From the IMG/VR virus record IMGVR_UViG_3300034073_003008, positions 1 to 35,040 of that record: 35,040 nt of DNA. One strand, given 5' to 3'. Both the position numbers and the translations under genes were made by a program. This DNA comes from a virus. Shown piece by piece: positions 24,405 to 31,869 of the stretch. The notes under the pieces are model-generated. The model saw only the letters and a program-made list of their open reading frames with translations. It was not told the origin of the DNA and did no database searches. The number at the start of each line of letters is the position of its first letter. Within the stretch, counting starts at the first letter, position 1.

Positions 24405-25192
24405 TTGAGCAAAACTCAAATGTAATCAAAGATCCACGAATTAAAAGGATTGTTGAATACACAGAAAATTCAAAACAAGTAAATATCTTGGATAGCCGTT
24501 TCTATAGACGTAGCGAAAAATACTACCCATCAGTTACTTCTATTTTAAATTTTTTTCCCAAGAATAATTTTTTCCATTCATGGTTAAAAGATGTTGGACA
24601 TAATAGCGATATTATTATGCGTAAAGCAGCCAACGAGGGAACACAAGTACACAATGCAATTGAAGATTTTTTAAACGGTAAAGAAATTGTTTGGTTAGAT
24701 GAATATGGTACAGCTAAATATCAATTAGATGTTTGGAAAATGATTTTACGATTTGCTGATTTTTGGAATACAGTAAAACCAGAATTAATCGCTGCAGAAT
24801 ATCATTTATTTTCAGACGAGTATGAATATGCTGGTACTGCCGATTTGATTGTAAGAATCAACGAGGAACTGTGGTTATTAGACATTAAAACATCTAATTC
24901 ACTACATACATCATACGACTTACAACTTGCAGCTTATGCGCAGGCTTGGAATGAAACTCATACTGAACACGTTACACGTACTGGTATTATTTGGTTAAAA
25001 GCTAAAACACATAAAGAAGGTAAGGAAGGACAGATGCAAGGTAAAGGATGGCAAGTTAAAATTGTAGACGATATCGAAAAGAATTTTACTATGTTTACTA
25101 AAATACAAGACATATATAAATTAGAAAATCCGAACGCATCTCCATATACTGAACGATTACCTACATCAGTTAAGCTAAATACAGAAAATTAA
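24401..25192 (+). CDS. RecB/Cas4-like PD-(D/E)XK nuclease
   Basis: This 263-residue protein has the full RecB-type nuclease set: H84 (GTQVHNAIEDF), E133 (AAEYHLF), D148 (GTADLIV), D161-x-K163 (LLDIKTS) and Q175-x3-Y179 (LQLAAYAQAW). The N-terminal region, RSEKYYPSVTSILNFFPKN, resembles phage exonucleases of this group. It probably acts as an exonuclease in recombination or DNA processing with the primase, whose gene it overlaps by 4 nt. No Cas4 iron-sulfur cysteines are visible. Confidence 0.85.
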   Translation: MIEQNSNVIKDPRIKRIVEYTENSKQVNILDSRFYRRSEKYYPSVTSILNFFPKNNFFHSWLKDVGHNSDIIMRKAANEGTQVHNAIEDFLNGKEIVWLDEYGTAKYQLDVWKMILRFADFWNTVKPELIAAEYHLFSDEYEYAGTADLIVRINEELWLLDIKTSNSLHTSYDLQLAAYAQAWNETHTEHVTRTGIIWLKAKTHKEGKEGQMQGKGWQVKIVDDIEKNFTMFTKIQDIYKLENPNASPYTERLPTSVKLNTEN

Positions 25193-25213
25193 TATTTATA
25201 AGTATATTATACT
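25191..25213 (+). promoter_or_regulatory. AATATTTATA box and palindrome before the effector cluster
   Basis: AATATTTATA (25191-25200) is followed by AGTATATTATACT (25201-25213), a palindrome with one central base. The ATG at 25226 is 12 nt further on. This is the best spaced of the boxes for a promoter starting the 25226-31247 cluster. Confidence 0.4.
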
Positions 25214-25225
25214 GTATATTAATTA

Positions 25226-26101
25226 ATGAAGATAGCAATTTATCCAGGCGCATTTAAACCACCTCATAAGGGTCATTTCCAAGTAGTTAAATTACTAGTT
25301 GATAGAGATGATATTTCTGAGGTGGTTATTGCTGTTTCGTCTAAAGAACGTGGTGGTGTATCATTAGAACAATCATTAAAGGTTTGGGAATTATATACTA
25401 ATATATTAGGTCCTAAAGTTAAAGTTATACCTGCTGAAGGTTCACCTGTATACTACACATTATCTATAATCAAAAATAATCCTGATCAAGATTTTGTAGT
25501 TGTATTTGGTAAAGAAGAAAGTTCACGTTTTGCTTCATTATCTGGTAATCCTAAAGTAGAAGTATTAGATGCTGGTAATTTTGAAAATACATCAGCTACT
25601 GATTTTAGAGATGCTATTCAAGCTCGTAATGTAAATCAAATTGAAAAATTCCTACCTGCTGGTATTATTACAAAACAGTTTTTTGATGCTTACGGTAGTG
25701 TTTATAATGGAAATAAAGAACCAATAAATGAATCTTTATATGAAAATCAATTCCCATTATTGAAAGAATTTATAGGATATTGCAGAGAGTATTTAAAATT
25801 AAAATCATTACCTCCATTAACAATGTCATATGATCCTACAACCGCAGAATCAAGACGTTCATTTGGTGGATATGATCCAAATAATAAAAGTATTGAATTA
25901 AGTGTAGCTAATCGTCATCAAGCAGATGTATTTAGAACATTAGCGCATGAATTAGTTCACTTCAAACAAGATACACAAAATAGATTAACACCAGAATCTG
26001 GTAAAACTGGGCACCAACATGAAAATGAAGCTAATGCTGCTGCCGCTATTATAATGAGAAACTTTGCTCAAATGCGACCTGAAATGTTTATAGTAAAATG
26101 A
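25226..26101 (+). CDS. Nucleotidyltransferase-zinc metallopeptidase fusion
   Basis: Residues 1-155 of this 291-residue protein form a cytidylyltransferase/NMNAT-like domain. It has YPGAFKPPHKGH (the HxGH site, H14 and H17), VVVFGKEES, and TSATDFR (122-128), which replaces the usual ISSTxxR. Residues 185-291 look like a zinc peptidase with HELVH (241-245) and a third-ligand candidate, E268, in HENEANAAAA, as in IrrE-like gluzincins. Residues 156-184 are a linker (INESLYENQF). The two activities have no obvious shared pathway. A nucleotide-transfer reaction plus protein cleavage suggests host or capsid maturation targets (inference). The stop overlaps the next start (ATGA). Confidence 0.7.
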   Translation: MKIAIYPGAFKPPHKGHFQVVKLLVDRDDISEVVIAVSSKERGGVSLEQSLKVWELYTNILGPKVKVIPAEGSPVYYTLSIIKNNPDQDFVVVFGKEESSRFASLSGNPKVEVLDAGNFENTSATDFRDAIQARNVNQIEKFLPAGIITKQFFDAYGSVYNGNKEPINESLYENQFPLLKEFIGYCREYLKLKSLPPLTMSYDPTTAESRRSFGGYDPNNKSIELSVANRHQADVFRTLAHELVHFKQDTQNRLTPESGKTGHQHENEANAAAAIIMRNFAQMRPEMFIVK

Positions 26102-26631
26102 TAAAATTATTTGACATATTATCTGAAATTGGTGATGCTGCATTAAGTGTACCATATAATAAAACGGGTGAATCGCATAGTAAATTAGGTCAAGAAACAA
26201 CTATAAACTATGAATTTGAAATAGGAGATAATGCATATATTGTATCGCTTTATACTGGTTTGATGGATAAATATGATGTTCCTCAATCTAAGTCAAATGG
26301 TGAATATTATTTAGGAGTAGTATTTGGTAATAAAGTTGGAAATAAAGAATTTACTACTTTAGATACTAATAGAGGAGAACAATATAGAGTAATGGCTACT
26401 GTTACCAAAATACTAAAAGATTATATTTCACAACATCCTGAAATAGTAGAAATAGTATATGAACCTGTGAAATCAGGTCCCTCAGATCAAGGTAGAGAAA
26501 AATTATACAAAGCATACGTCGAAAAGAATTTACCTGATTGGAGTTATACAAAAGATTCTCACAATCATGTTTATTTAAGAAAACCAAATACTTCATCAAA
26601 ATCAAACATTACGCGTTCATTTAAAAAATAA
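26098..26631 (+). CDS. Unknown protein with capsid-targeting-like N-terminus
   Basis: This 177-residue protein begins MIKLFDILSEIG, the first of four copies of this leader. E10 would be the cut site for a T4-type prohead protease. The body is alpha/beta, with YEFEIGDNAYIVSLYTG, YYLGVVFGNKV and a C-terminal part (VEIVYEPVKSGPSDQGREKL then YKAYVEKNLPDW) that resembles the end of small acetyltransferase-like or uncharacterised phage domains. No catalytic motif is identified. It overlaps its neighbours by 4 nt and 1 nt, so it is part of the operon. Confidence 0.7.
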   Translation: MIKLFDILSEIGDAALSVPYNKTGESHSKLGQETTINYEFEIGDNAYIVSLYTGLMDKYDVPQSKSNGEYYLGVVFGNKVGNKEFTTLDTNRGEQYRVMATVTKILKDYISQHPEIVEIVYEPVKSGPSDQGREKLYKAYVEKNLPDWSYTKDSHNHVYLRKPNTSSKSNITRSFKK

Positions 26632-27866
26632 TGATAAAATTATTTGACATACTACAAGAAATAACTGGAAAACCTAAAGCTATATTTTTAGCTGGTCCTG
26701 CTGGATCAGGTAAAACTTATACATTAAAACAATTACTCCCAGTTGAAAAATATCAAGTAATAAATGTAGACGATACATACGAAGAATTACTTAAATCATC
26801 TGGTTTAGGTACTAATCTAAAAGATTTCGGTCCTGAGGAATTATCCCAAGCAGCTAAATTAATGGGATCTGCTCAAAAAGCAACTAAGGAAAAATATGCT
26901 AAAGCACTTGAAGGATTAAATAATGTTATTATAGACGGTACTGGTGCTGCATCTAAACCACTATTAAAAAAGAAAGCAGAACTAGAAGCATTAGGATACG
27001 AAACAATGATGTTGATGCTTTATGTTTCTCCTATGACATCCTTAAAACGTAATGCTGAACGTGATCGTTCATTATTACCTCAAATCGTATTACGCACTTG
27101 GAGAGATACAAATAAAAATATTGAATTATATCGTCAAGAATTTAATGATCGTTTTATTTTAATTAATAACGATCCTGAAAATGCTAATAAAACATTTGAT
27201 CCAGCTGAAGTTAAACGATTATATTTTGATACCGCTAATTTTTCAGGCAAACCTAAAACACCAGAAGAACAAGCTAAATCTAAAGCAGACGCTGAACAAT
27301 TAAATCAAGATATTATTTCATTAATTAAATCAATACCACAAACAGATACATTAGATTCAGCTAAATCTAAAATTGCTATGTTAGCTGAAGCCGAACAACA
27401 ATATAAATTATATTGTGATATGGATGGTGTATTAGTTGATTTTGAACGTGGGTATAATGATTTAACAGGTAAACAAACTCCAGGTGTTGATTCAACATAT
27501 GATAAAACTGATTTTTGGGGTGCAATTACTAAAGCAGGTGCTAAATTTTGGGCTAACTTAAATTGGATGTCTGATGGGAAACAATTATGGAGTTATATTA
27601 AACAATATAATCCTCAATTATTAACAGCACCATCGCGAGAAGAATCATCTCGTATAGGAAAACTTGCTTGGGTTGATAAAAATATACCTAATACTCCTAT
27701 TATATTTAAACAAGCAAAAGATAAAAAAGATCTAGCAGAACCAAATGCTATATTAATTGATGATAGAAAAGATAACATCCAACAATGGATAGATGCAGGT
27801 GGTATTGGTATTCGTCATACATCTACAGAATCAACAATAAAACAGTTACAAAAATTAGGGTTATAA
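26631..27866 (+). CDS. P-loop kinase/HAD phosphatase fusion with capsid-targeting-like N-terminus
   Basis: This 411-residue protein starts MIKLFDILQEITG. The kinase part has Walker A GPAGSGKT (22-29), VDDTYEELL (47-55), IDGTG (101-105) and R/K-rich lid segments (KRNAERDRS), like zeta-toxin/AAA_33 or polynucleotide kinases. The HAD part has DMDGVLVDF (D263 and D265), T332 (LLTAP) and D377-D378 (ILIDDRKDN), as in 5'-nucleotidase-like HADs. The order matches T4 Pnkp (kinase then phosphatase), so RNA or DNA end-healing is one candidate. A nucleotide kinase plus nucleotidase is another. A LAEAE segment at 251-255 lies between the domains and contains L-x-E. Confidence 0.8.
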   Translation: MIKLFDILQEITGKPKAIFLAGPAGSGKTYTLKQLLPVEKYQVINVDDTYEELLKSSGLGTNLKDFGPEELSQAAKLMGSAQKATKEKYAKALEGLNNVIIDGTGAASKPLLKKKAELEALGYETMMLMLYVSPMTSLKRNAERDRSLLPQIVLRTWRDTNKNIELYRQEFNDRFILINNDPENANKTFDPAEVKRLYFDTANFSGKPKTPEEQAKSKADAEQLNQDIISLIKSIPQTDTLDSAKSKIAMLAEAEQQYKLYCDMDGVLVDFERGYNDLTGKQTPGVDSTYDKTDFWGAITKAGAKFWANLNWMSDGKQLWSYIKQYNPQLLTAPSREESSRIGKLAWVDKNIPNTPIIFKQAKDKKDLAEPNAILIDDRKDNIQQWIDAGGIGIRHTSTESTIKQLQKLGL

Positions 27867-27867
27867 T

Positions 27868-28455
27868 ATGTCAAGAGAAACGTTATTAAAAAAAGAATTT
27901 CAAAAACGAGACGTACAACGTATTCGTAATCTATTGTCGGGTAAGCAAGGCGACGCCACTCAAACACAAGTAGGATATACTGCAAAACAGATTGATCGAT
28001 CTGAAGGCGAAGTATGGGAAGAATTAGGTAGAAAATGGACTTTAAAGAACGGCATTAAAATGAGCGTTACTAAATTAGATCGTGCTAAAACTAATTCATT
28101 CGTTCCATTATTATGTCCGAATTGTTCTAAACCAATGAAAGGTGAATATGATAAAAAAATGTTCTTTATTCATAATCAGTGTTTAGACTGTGTTATTAAA
28201 TTTGAAACACAACTTAAAATAGAAGGCAAATATCAGGAATACGAAGATAAAATCGTCAAAGATAATGCTAACTTTGCATTAGATGAATTCGTAAATGGAT
28301 TTGATTCGTTTTTAGATTCAATGGATTCCAGTAATGGATTCGTAACTGAGCAAGGAGATATTGAAGATTGGCACGTTAAAGCATTAGATAAGCAAAAAAT
28401 CCGCGAACAAGTAATGAAGGACGTAGAAGAAGCACGTGCTAAACTAAATAATTAA
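27868..28455 (+). CDS. Zinc-ribbon-like phage protein
   Basis: This 195-residue protein has C-x2-C (LLCPNCSKPM) and a second C-x2-C (NQCLDCVIKF) 19 residues further on, a typical zinc ribbon flanked by KKMFFIHNQ. The N-terminal part (RDVQRIRNLLSGKQGDATQT then QVGYT) and the helical, acidic C-terminal part (DIEDWHVKALDKQKIREQVM) are conserved-looking but of unknown family. It probably binds nucleic acid or a partner protein. It lacks the MIKLxxILxE leader of its neighbours. Confidence 0.7.
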   Translation: MSRETLLKKEFQKRDVQRIRNLLSGKQGDATQTQVGYTAKQIDRSEGEVWEELGRKWTLKNGIKMSVTKLDRAKTNSFVPLLCPNCSKPMKGEYDKKMFFIHNQCLDCVIKFETQLKIEGKYQEYEDKIVKDNANFALDEFVNGFDSFLDSMDSSNGFVTEQGDIEDWHVKALDKQKIREQVMKDVEEARAKLNN

Positions 28456-28460
28456 TATTT

Positions 28461-28664
28461 ATGGGTATATTATTTTTAACACTTTTAAATAAAATGCATC
28501 AATCCGACGAGCTAAATGCTATGGGAGTAGCAACAACTTTCATTGCTTTATTCAATAGCTTCTTTTCTATGTTAAATCCTGTACTTACTGGTGTATTTTA
28601 TATACTATCTATTGGATGGTTAGGAGTACAAATATACTACAAGATTAAACGTGGAGGAAAATAA
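28461..28664 (+). CDS. Small membrane protein, holin candidate
   Basis: This 67-residue protein has two hydrophobic segments (residues 20-38, GVATTFIALFNSFFSMLNPV, and 41-60, TGVFYILSIGWLGVQIYY) and a basic C-terminus (KIKRGGK). Size and topology fit class II holins. The neighbours are mostly cytoplasmic or virion proteins, so the assignment rests on shape only. Its stop overlaps the next ATG by 1 nt. Confidence 0.55.
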   Translation: MGILFLTLLNKMHQSDELNAMGVATTFIALFNSFFSMLNPVLTGVFYILSIGWLGVQIYYKIKRGGK

Positions 28665-28921
28665 TGATTAAATTAATCAATATATTAAGTGAAGTATCTG
28701 AGGTATCACCTCCTTATATGTACTCACCTATAGGGTTTGGATGTCACGTATGTAAATTTTATTACAAACAAGACGACAAACATATGTGTTCAAATGCAAG
28801 CTACCAAGAACATATGGGTACTGCTGAATTAATTGATAATGATGGAAATCAGATAAAAGATCCTTCTAAATGGTGTTCTAACTGGTTCTTACCAAAACAA
28901 GAAGAAAATGGATCAGAATAA
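28664..28921 (+). CDS. Small four-cysteine protein with capsid-targeting-like N-terminus
   Basis: This 85-residue protein starts MIKLINILSEVSE (leader copy 3). Its body has C-x2-C (CHVCKFYYK), a third Cys (HMCSNASY) and a fourth (WCSNWFLP). The order C-x2-C-x-n-C-x-n-W-C-x2-W/F is like high-potential iron-sulfur proteins, though a zinc site is equally likely. It overlaps the next gene by 14 nt. A small metal-binding protein carried in the capsid would be unusual (inference). Confidence 0.65.
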   Translation: MIKLINILSEVSEVSPPYMYSPIGFGCHVCKFYYKQDDKHMCSNASYQEHMGTAELIDNDGNQIKDPSKWCSNWFLPKQEENGSE

Positions 28922-30461
28922 AATAAAATCTATAATTGAAAGTGTTATAATGGAAAAAAAGCTTTGTCCTAAGGGTAAAGCTTATTATAATCGTCGTATA
29001 GCAGCAGGTGAAGTACCATCTGCTTACTTATCAGGTCGTGCTGTTAAAGTGTGTAAGGGATTAATGGAGGGAGATGAAGAAACAGTTGAATGTGAAAACT
29101 GTGGATGGGAATGGAATTTAGAAGATGGAGGTAAAGATCCATTCATTTGTCATAAATGTGGACATGATAATGTTGAAAAATATGATATAAATGAGTCACT
29201 TCGTGATTGGTTTAAAAAAGAAGATTGGGTTCGTATTGATACAGCAGGTAATATAACTGGTCCTTGTGGTACAATGAAAAAAGGACAAGCAACAACCCGT
29301 TGTTTACCTCGTGCTAAAGCAAATTCATTAACTAAAGCAGAACGTGCTGCTACTGCTCGTAAAAAAGCTAATGCTGATCGCAAAGGTGATCGTGTTGTTC
29401 CAAATACAGATAAAGCAAAAGTACGTTTTAGAGAAGATATTAATCCATTAGGATGGGAACCAATCATAAAAGCTGAAACTGAAGAAATTGAACGTACAGC
29501 TGAAGATTTAGGTTTACCATTTGATGTAGTATACAATTCATTCGTTAACGGTAAAGAAGTTACATTAAATAATGATATGTGGTCACGTTTAGAAAATACT
29601 GACTCATATGACATTAATTCCGAAGAAGAAGCGATAGAATTGGCGCGCCATTACGGTAAAGATATTCAAAGCATATTAGGCGCTGAAAAAACACCTCCCG
29701 CGTTGATTATCCAATATTCTCCAAATAAATATTATTTAGTAGGTGGTAATACTCGTTTAATGGTTGCTAGAGCAAAAGGTATAAATCCCCAAGTAATTTT
29801 AGCTACAGTTGAACCTTCAAACAAATATGCATATCAAGATGTAAATGATATTGGAGCTGATTTAAATGAAGATTGTGGCTGTAACGGTCCTAAATTAATA
29901 TTAAAGGAGATTAAAAATTTACCTATATTATCTGAAGGATTAAAACACCACATTAAAGAAGGATTACCTTTAATTCATAATATATTCAGACCATTATCTA
30001 AAAAATATTTTGAATTATTTCGTGAAGCACGTGAATTATATAATAATGGATTAATTTCAGTATCTGAAGATGATATTGAATTATTAGAATCAAATATAGG
30101 TGAAATTGATGTATTTGAAGGTGTGAATGTACCTTTAGATTATCCAATATCTGAAGAAGAATTATTAGCTGAAGCAGAAAAAGCAGGTAAGAAAGTATCA
30201 ATCGGAAAACCAAAACGTGGTGGATCTAAAAAATTCTACGTTTATGTTCGCAAACCAGGTGGTAAAATTAAAAAAGTATCATTTGGTGATACAACTGGAT
30301 TACGTGCTAAATTAAATAATCCACAAGCACGTCGTGCATTTGCTGCTCGTCATGATTGCAAAAATAAAAAAGATAGAACTAAAGCATCATATTGGTCATG
30401 TCGTTTACCTCGATATGCTAAATTATTAGGATTCAAAACTACATTTTCAGGATATTGGTAA
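28908..30461 (+). CDS. Multi-domain phage protein: Zn ribbon, DUF6321-like, ParB-like
   Basis: This 517-residue protein is a string of short modules. Residues 1-52 are an N-terminal helix (KSIIESVIMEKK) and a CPKGKAYYNRR/AYLSGRAVKVCKG module. A zinc ribbon has C62, C65, C81 and C84 (CENCGWEW ... CHKCGHDN). A DUF6321-like segment (about 100-160) has WVRIDTAGNITGPCG and TRCLPRAKA. A ParB-like segment (about 235-303) has YYLVGGNTRLMVARAKG. A C-terminal domain (about 425-517) is shared by many large phages, with KPKRGGSKKFYVYV, VSFGDTTG and RHDCKNKKDRTKASYWSC. It may be a virion protein or DNA-binding factor. VIMEK and PILSEG fit protease sites. Confidence 0.7.
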   Translation: MDQNKIKSIIESVIMEKKLCPKGKAYYNRRIAAGEVPSAYLSGRAVKVCKGLMEGDEETVECENCGWEWNLEDGGKDPFICHKCGHDNVEKYDINESLRDWFKKEDWVRIDTAGNITGPCGTMKKGQATTRCLPRAKANSLTKAERAATARKKANADRKGDRVVPNTDKAKVRFREDINPLGWEPIIKAETEEIERTAEDLGLPFDVVYNSFVNGKEVTLNNDMWSRLENTDSYDINSEEEAIELARHYGKDIQSILGAEKTPPALIIQYSPNKYYLVGGNTRLMVARAKGINPQVILATVEPSNKYAYQDVNDIGADLNEDCGCNGPKLILKEIKNLPILSEGLKHHIKEGLPLIHNIFRPLSKKYFELFREARELYNNGLISVSEDDIELLESNIGEIDVFEGVNVPLDYPISEEELLAEAEKAGKKVSIGKPKRGGSKKFYVYVRKPGGKIKKVSFGDTTGLRAKLNNPQARRAFAARHDCKNKKDRTKASYWSCRLPRYAKLLGFKTTFSGYW

Positions 30462-30462
30462 T

Positions 30463-30990
30463 ATGATTAAATTAACAGACATATTACAAGAATTATCTAC
30501 TACTAAAAAAGATATATTAGGTCAAGGATTTGAACATAACGTTTACCCATCTAAAGATCCAAATAAGGTAATTAAAGTGGGTGAAACTAAGTATGTTAAA
30601 AAATGGGTAGAAGAATTTAAATCACGTCCTGATTTATTTCCAATCATATACAAAACTGGATTAGATAAAGACGATCCAAGTATAATGTATGTTGTAATGG
30701 AACGTTTAGATACTGAGCAATTTGAAGTTGATTTTGATGTATTAGATTCAATTTTAGAGGATGGTATATTAGATATCATAAAACGTGCTGAACGTAGTGA
30801 AGATTATTTCAATAAGATTGTTGATCAAGTAAAACAACAAGACGAAGAAATAGCTGATTTCTTTATCAAATTATATAATAACGTAGTAGAAACTAAACAA
30901 TTTAGAAGTGGATTATTTAGTGTGTATGATTTTCATAAAGGACAATTCGGTTATGACAAAAAAGGTAATATAAAATGTCTGGATCTATAA
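30463..30990 (+). CDS. Protein-kinase-like protein with capsid-targeting-like N-terminus
   Basis: This 175-residue protein starts MIKLTDILQELST (leader copy 4). A kinase-like fold follows: a glycine-rich loop (LGQGFEHNVY, 19-28), a VIKVG strand with K38 as the ATP-binding Lys, a hinge YVVMERLD (76-83) and a catalytic-loop-like DFHKGQFGYD (156-165), where an Asn is replaced by Gln. The sequence stops at LDL (173-175), just where the DFG-like Asp would be, so it is a minimal, perhaps regulated or inactive, kinase. Small-molecule kinases of the aminoglycoside type are an alternative. It overlaps the next gene by 16 nt. Confidence 0.65.
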   Translation: MIKLTDILQELSTTKKDILGQGFEHNVYPSKDPNKVIKVGETKYVKKWVEEFKSRPDLFPIIYKTGLDKDDPSIMYVVMERLDTEQFEVDFDVLDSILEDGILDIIKRAERSEDYFNKIVDQVKQQDEEIADFFIKLYNNVVETKQFRSGLFSVYDFHKGQFGYDKKGNIKCLDL

Positions 30991-31247
30991 CTCCATACAC
31001 TGATTTAGAAATAACAGAAGAATATATTATTCGTGAGTTCGATGAGAATATAGATCCCATCGAACTTCTCTGGCATAGAGATAACGAACACAGAACAATA
31101 TATTTAATTGGCGAAACTGATTGGATGATTCAACTAGAGGATGAACTTCCTACTACGTTTGTTCCTCCAATATTTATACCAAAACACAAATACCATCGTT
31201 TAATTAAAGGAAATGGTAAGTTACGACTCAAAATTTATAAATATTAA
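30975..31247 (+). CDS. Small acidic hypothetical protein
   Basis: This 90-residue protein overlaps the end of the kinase-like gene by 16 nt, so it is probably translationally coupled. It has EEYIIREFDENIDPIELLWH, TIYLIGETDWMIQLEDE and a basic C-terminus (RLIKGNGKLRLKIYKY), giving a compact alpha/beta appearance. No family is recognised. Coupling to the kinase suggests a partner or inhibitor role, but this is speculation. Confidence 0.6.
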   Translation: MSGSITPYTDLEITEEYIIREFDENIDPIELLWHRDNEHRTIYLIGETDWMIQLEDELPTTFVPPIFIPKHKYHRLIKGNGKLRLKIYKY

Positions 31248-31251
31248 GTCT

Positions 31252-31869
31252 ATGATTACTAAACAAAATTTCTTTATTATTGTTATTCTAGTACTAGTTG
31301 GAATAATTGTATTCCAACAGATGTTTCCATCAAAAGATACTGACGCTAAAACTGTTAAAATCGACGGTAAAAAATACGAAGTGGTAAAACACGAAATCGA
31401 TACAGTCGAAGTAGTAAAAACTAAAACCGAATATAAAAAAGGCGATGATATCTACCACGAAACTATTTTACACGATACAACAATTAAATACATTGCTGTT
31501 GACACTAATGCCATTCTAAGAGATTATTTCGCTAAAAATATATATAAAGATTTACTTGTATTACCTGATGGATTAGGTACAGTAGCTATAATTGATACTA
31601 TCTACAAAAATAAAATCCAGGGTCGTAAATGGGTAGCAGACGTTAAAGAACGTACAGTAAAAGAAACAATGATTGTAAAAGAACCATCACGTACTCAAGT
31701 ATATTTAGGTATTAATGCATATTCAGGTAACCAGCAAGGATTTGCGGGTCCTCATATTTCATTGAAAACAAAGAAAGACAATATTTATGGTATGAACATG
31801 CTTATGGACGCTGACGGAAATAAGTACTATGGTTTCAACCTAGCTTGGAAAATAAAACTAAAAAAATAA
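31252..31869 (+). CDS. Membrane-anchored protein, spanin-like layout
   Basis: This 205-residue protein starts at the ATG at 31252. The in-frame ATG at 31213 would overlap the previous gene by 35 nt and has no leader. An N-terminal membrane helix (FFIIVILVLVGIIVFQQMF, residues 6-24) is followed by a large charged domain (EVVKHEIDTVEVVKTKTEYK) and a C-terminal beta-like part (QVYLGINAYSGNQQGFAGPH). This resembles inner-membrane spanins or other periplasm-facing phage proteins, but no lysis partner is identified. It ends in TAATG, overlapping the next gene by 1 nt. Confidence 0.6.
   Translation: MITKQNFFIIVILVLVGIIVFQQMFPSKDTDAKTVKIDGKKYEVVKHEIDTVEVVKTKTEYKKGDDIYHETILHDTTIKYIAVDTNAILRDYFAKNIYKDLLVLPDGLGTVAIIDTIYKNKIQGRKWVADVKERTVKETMIVKEPSRTQVYLGINAYSGNQQGFAGPHISLKTKKDNIYGMNMLMDADGNKYYGFNLAWKIKLKK

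Noticed and set aside
23463-26101. Stop-codon reassignment, as in some Bacteroidota phages
   Set aside because: Genes here end in TGA, TAA and TAG, with ATGA overlaps at 24401, 26098 and 9998, and reading through gives no longer conserved protein.
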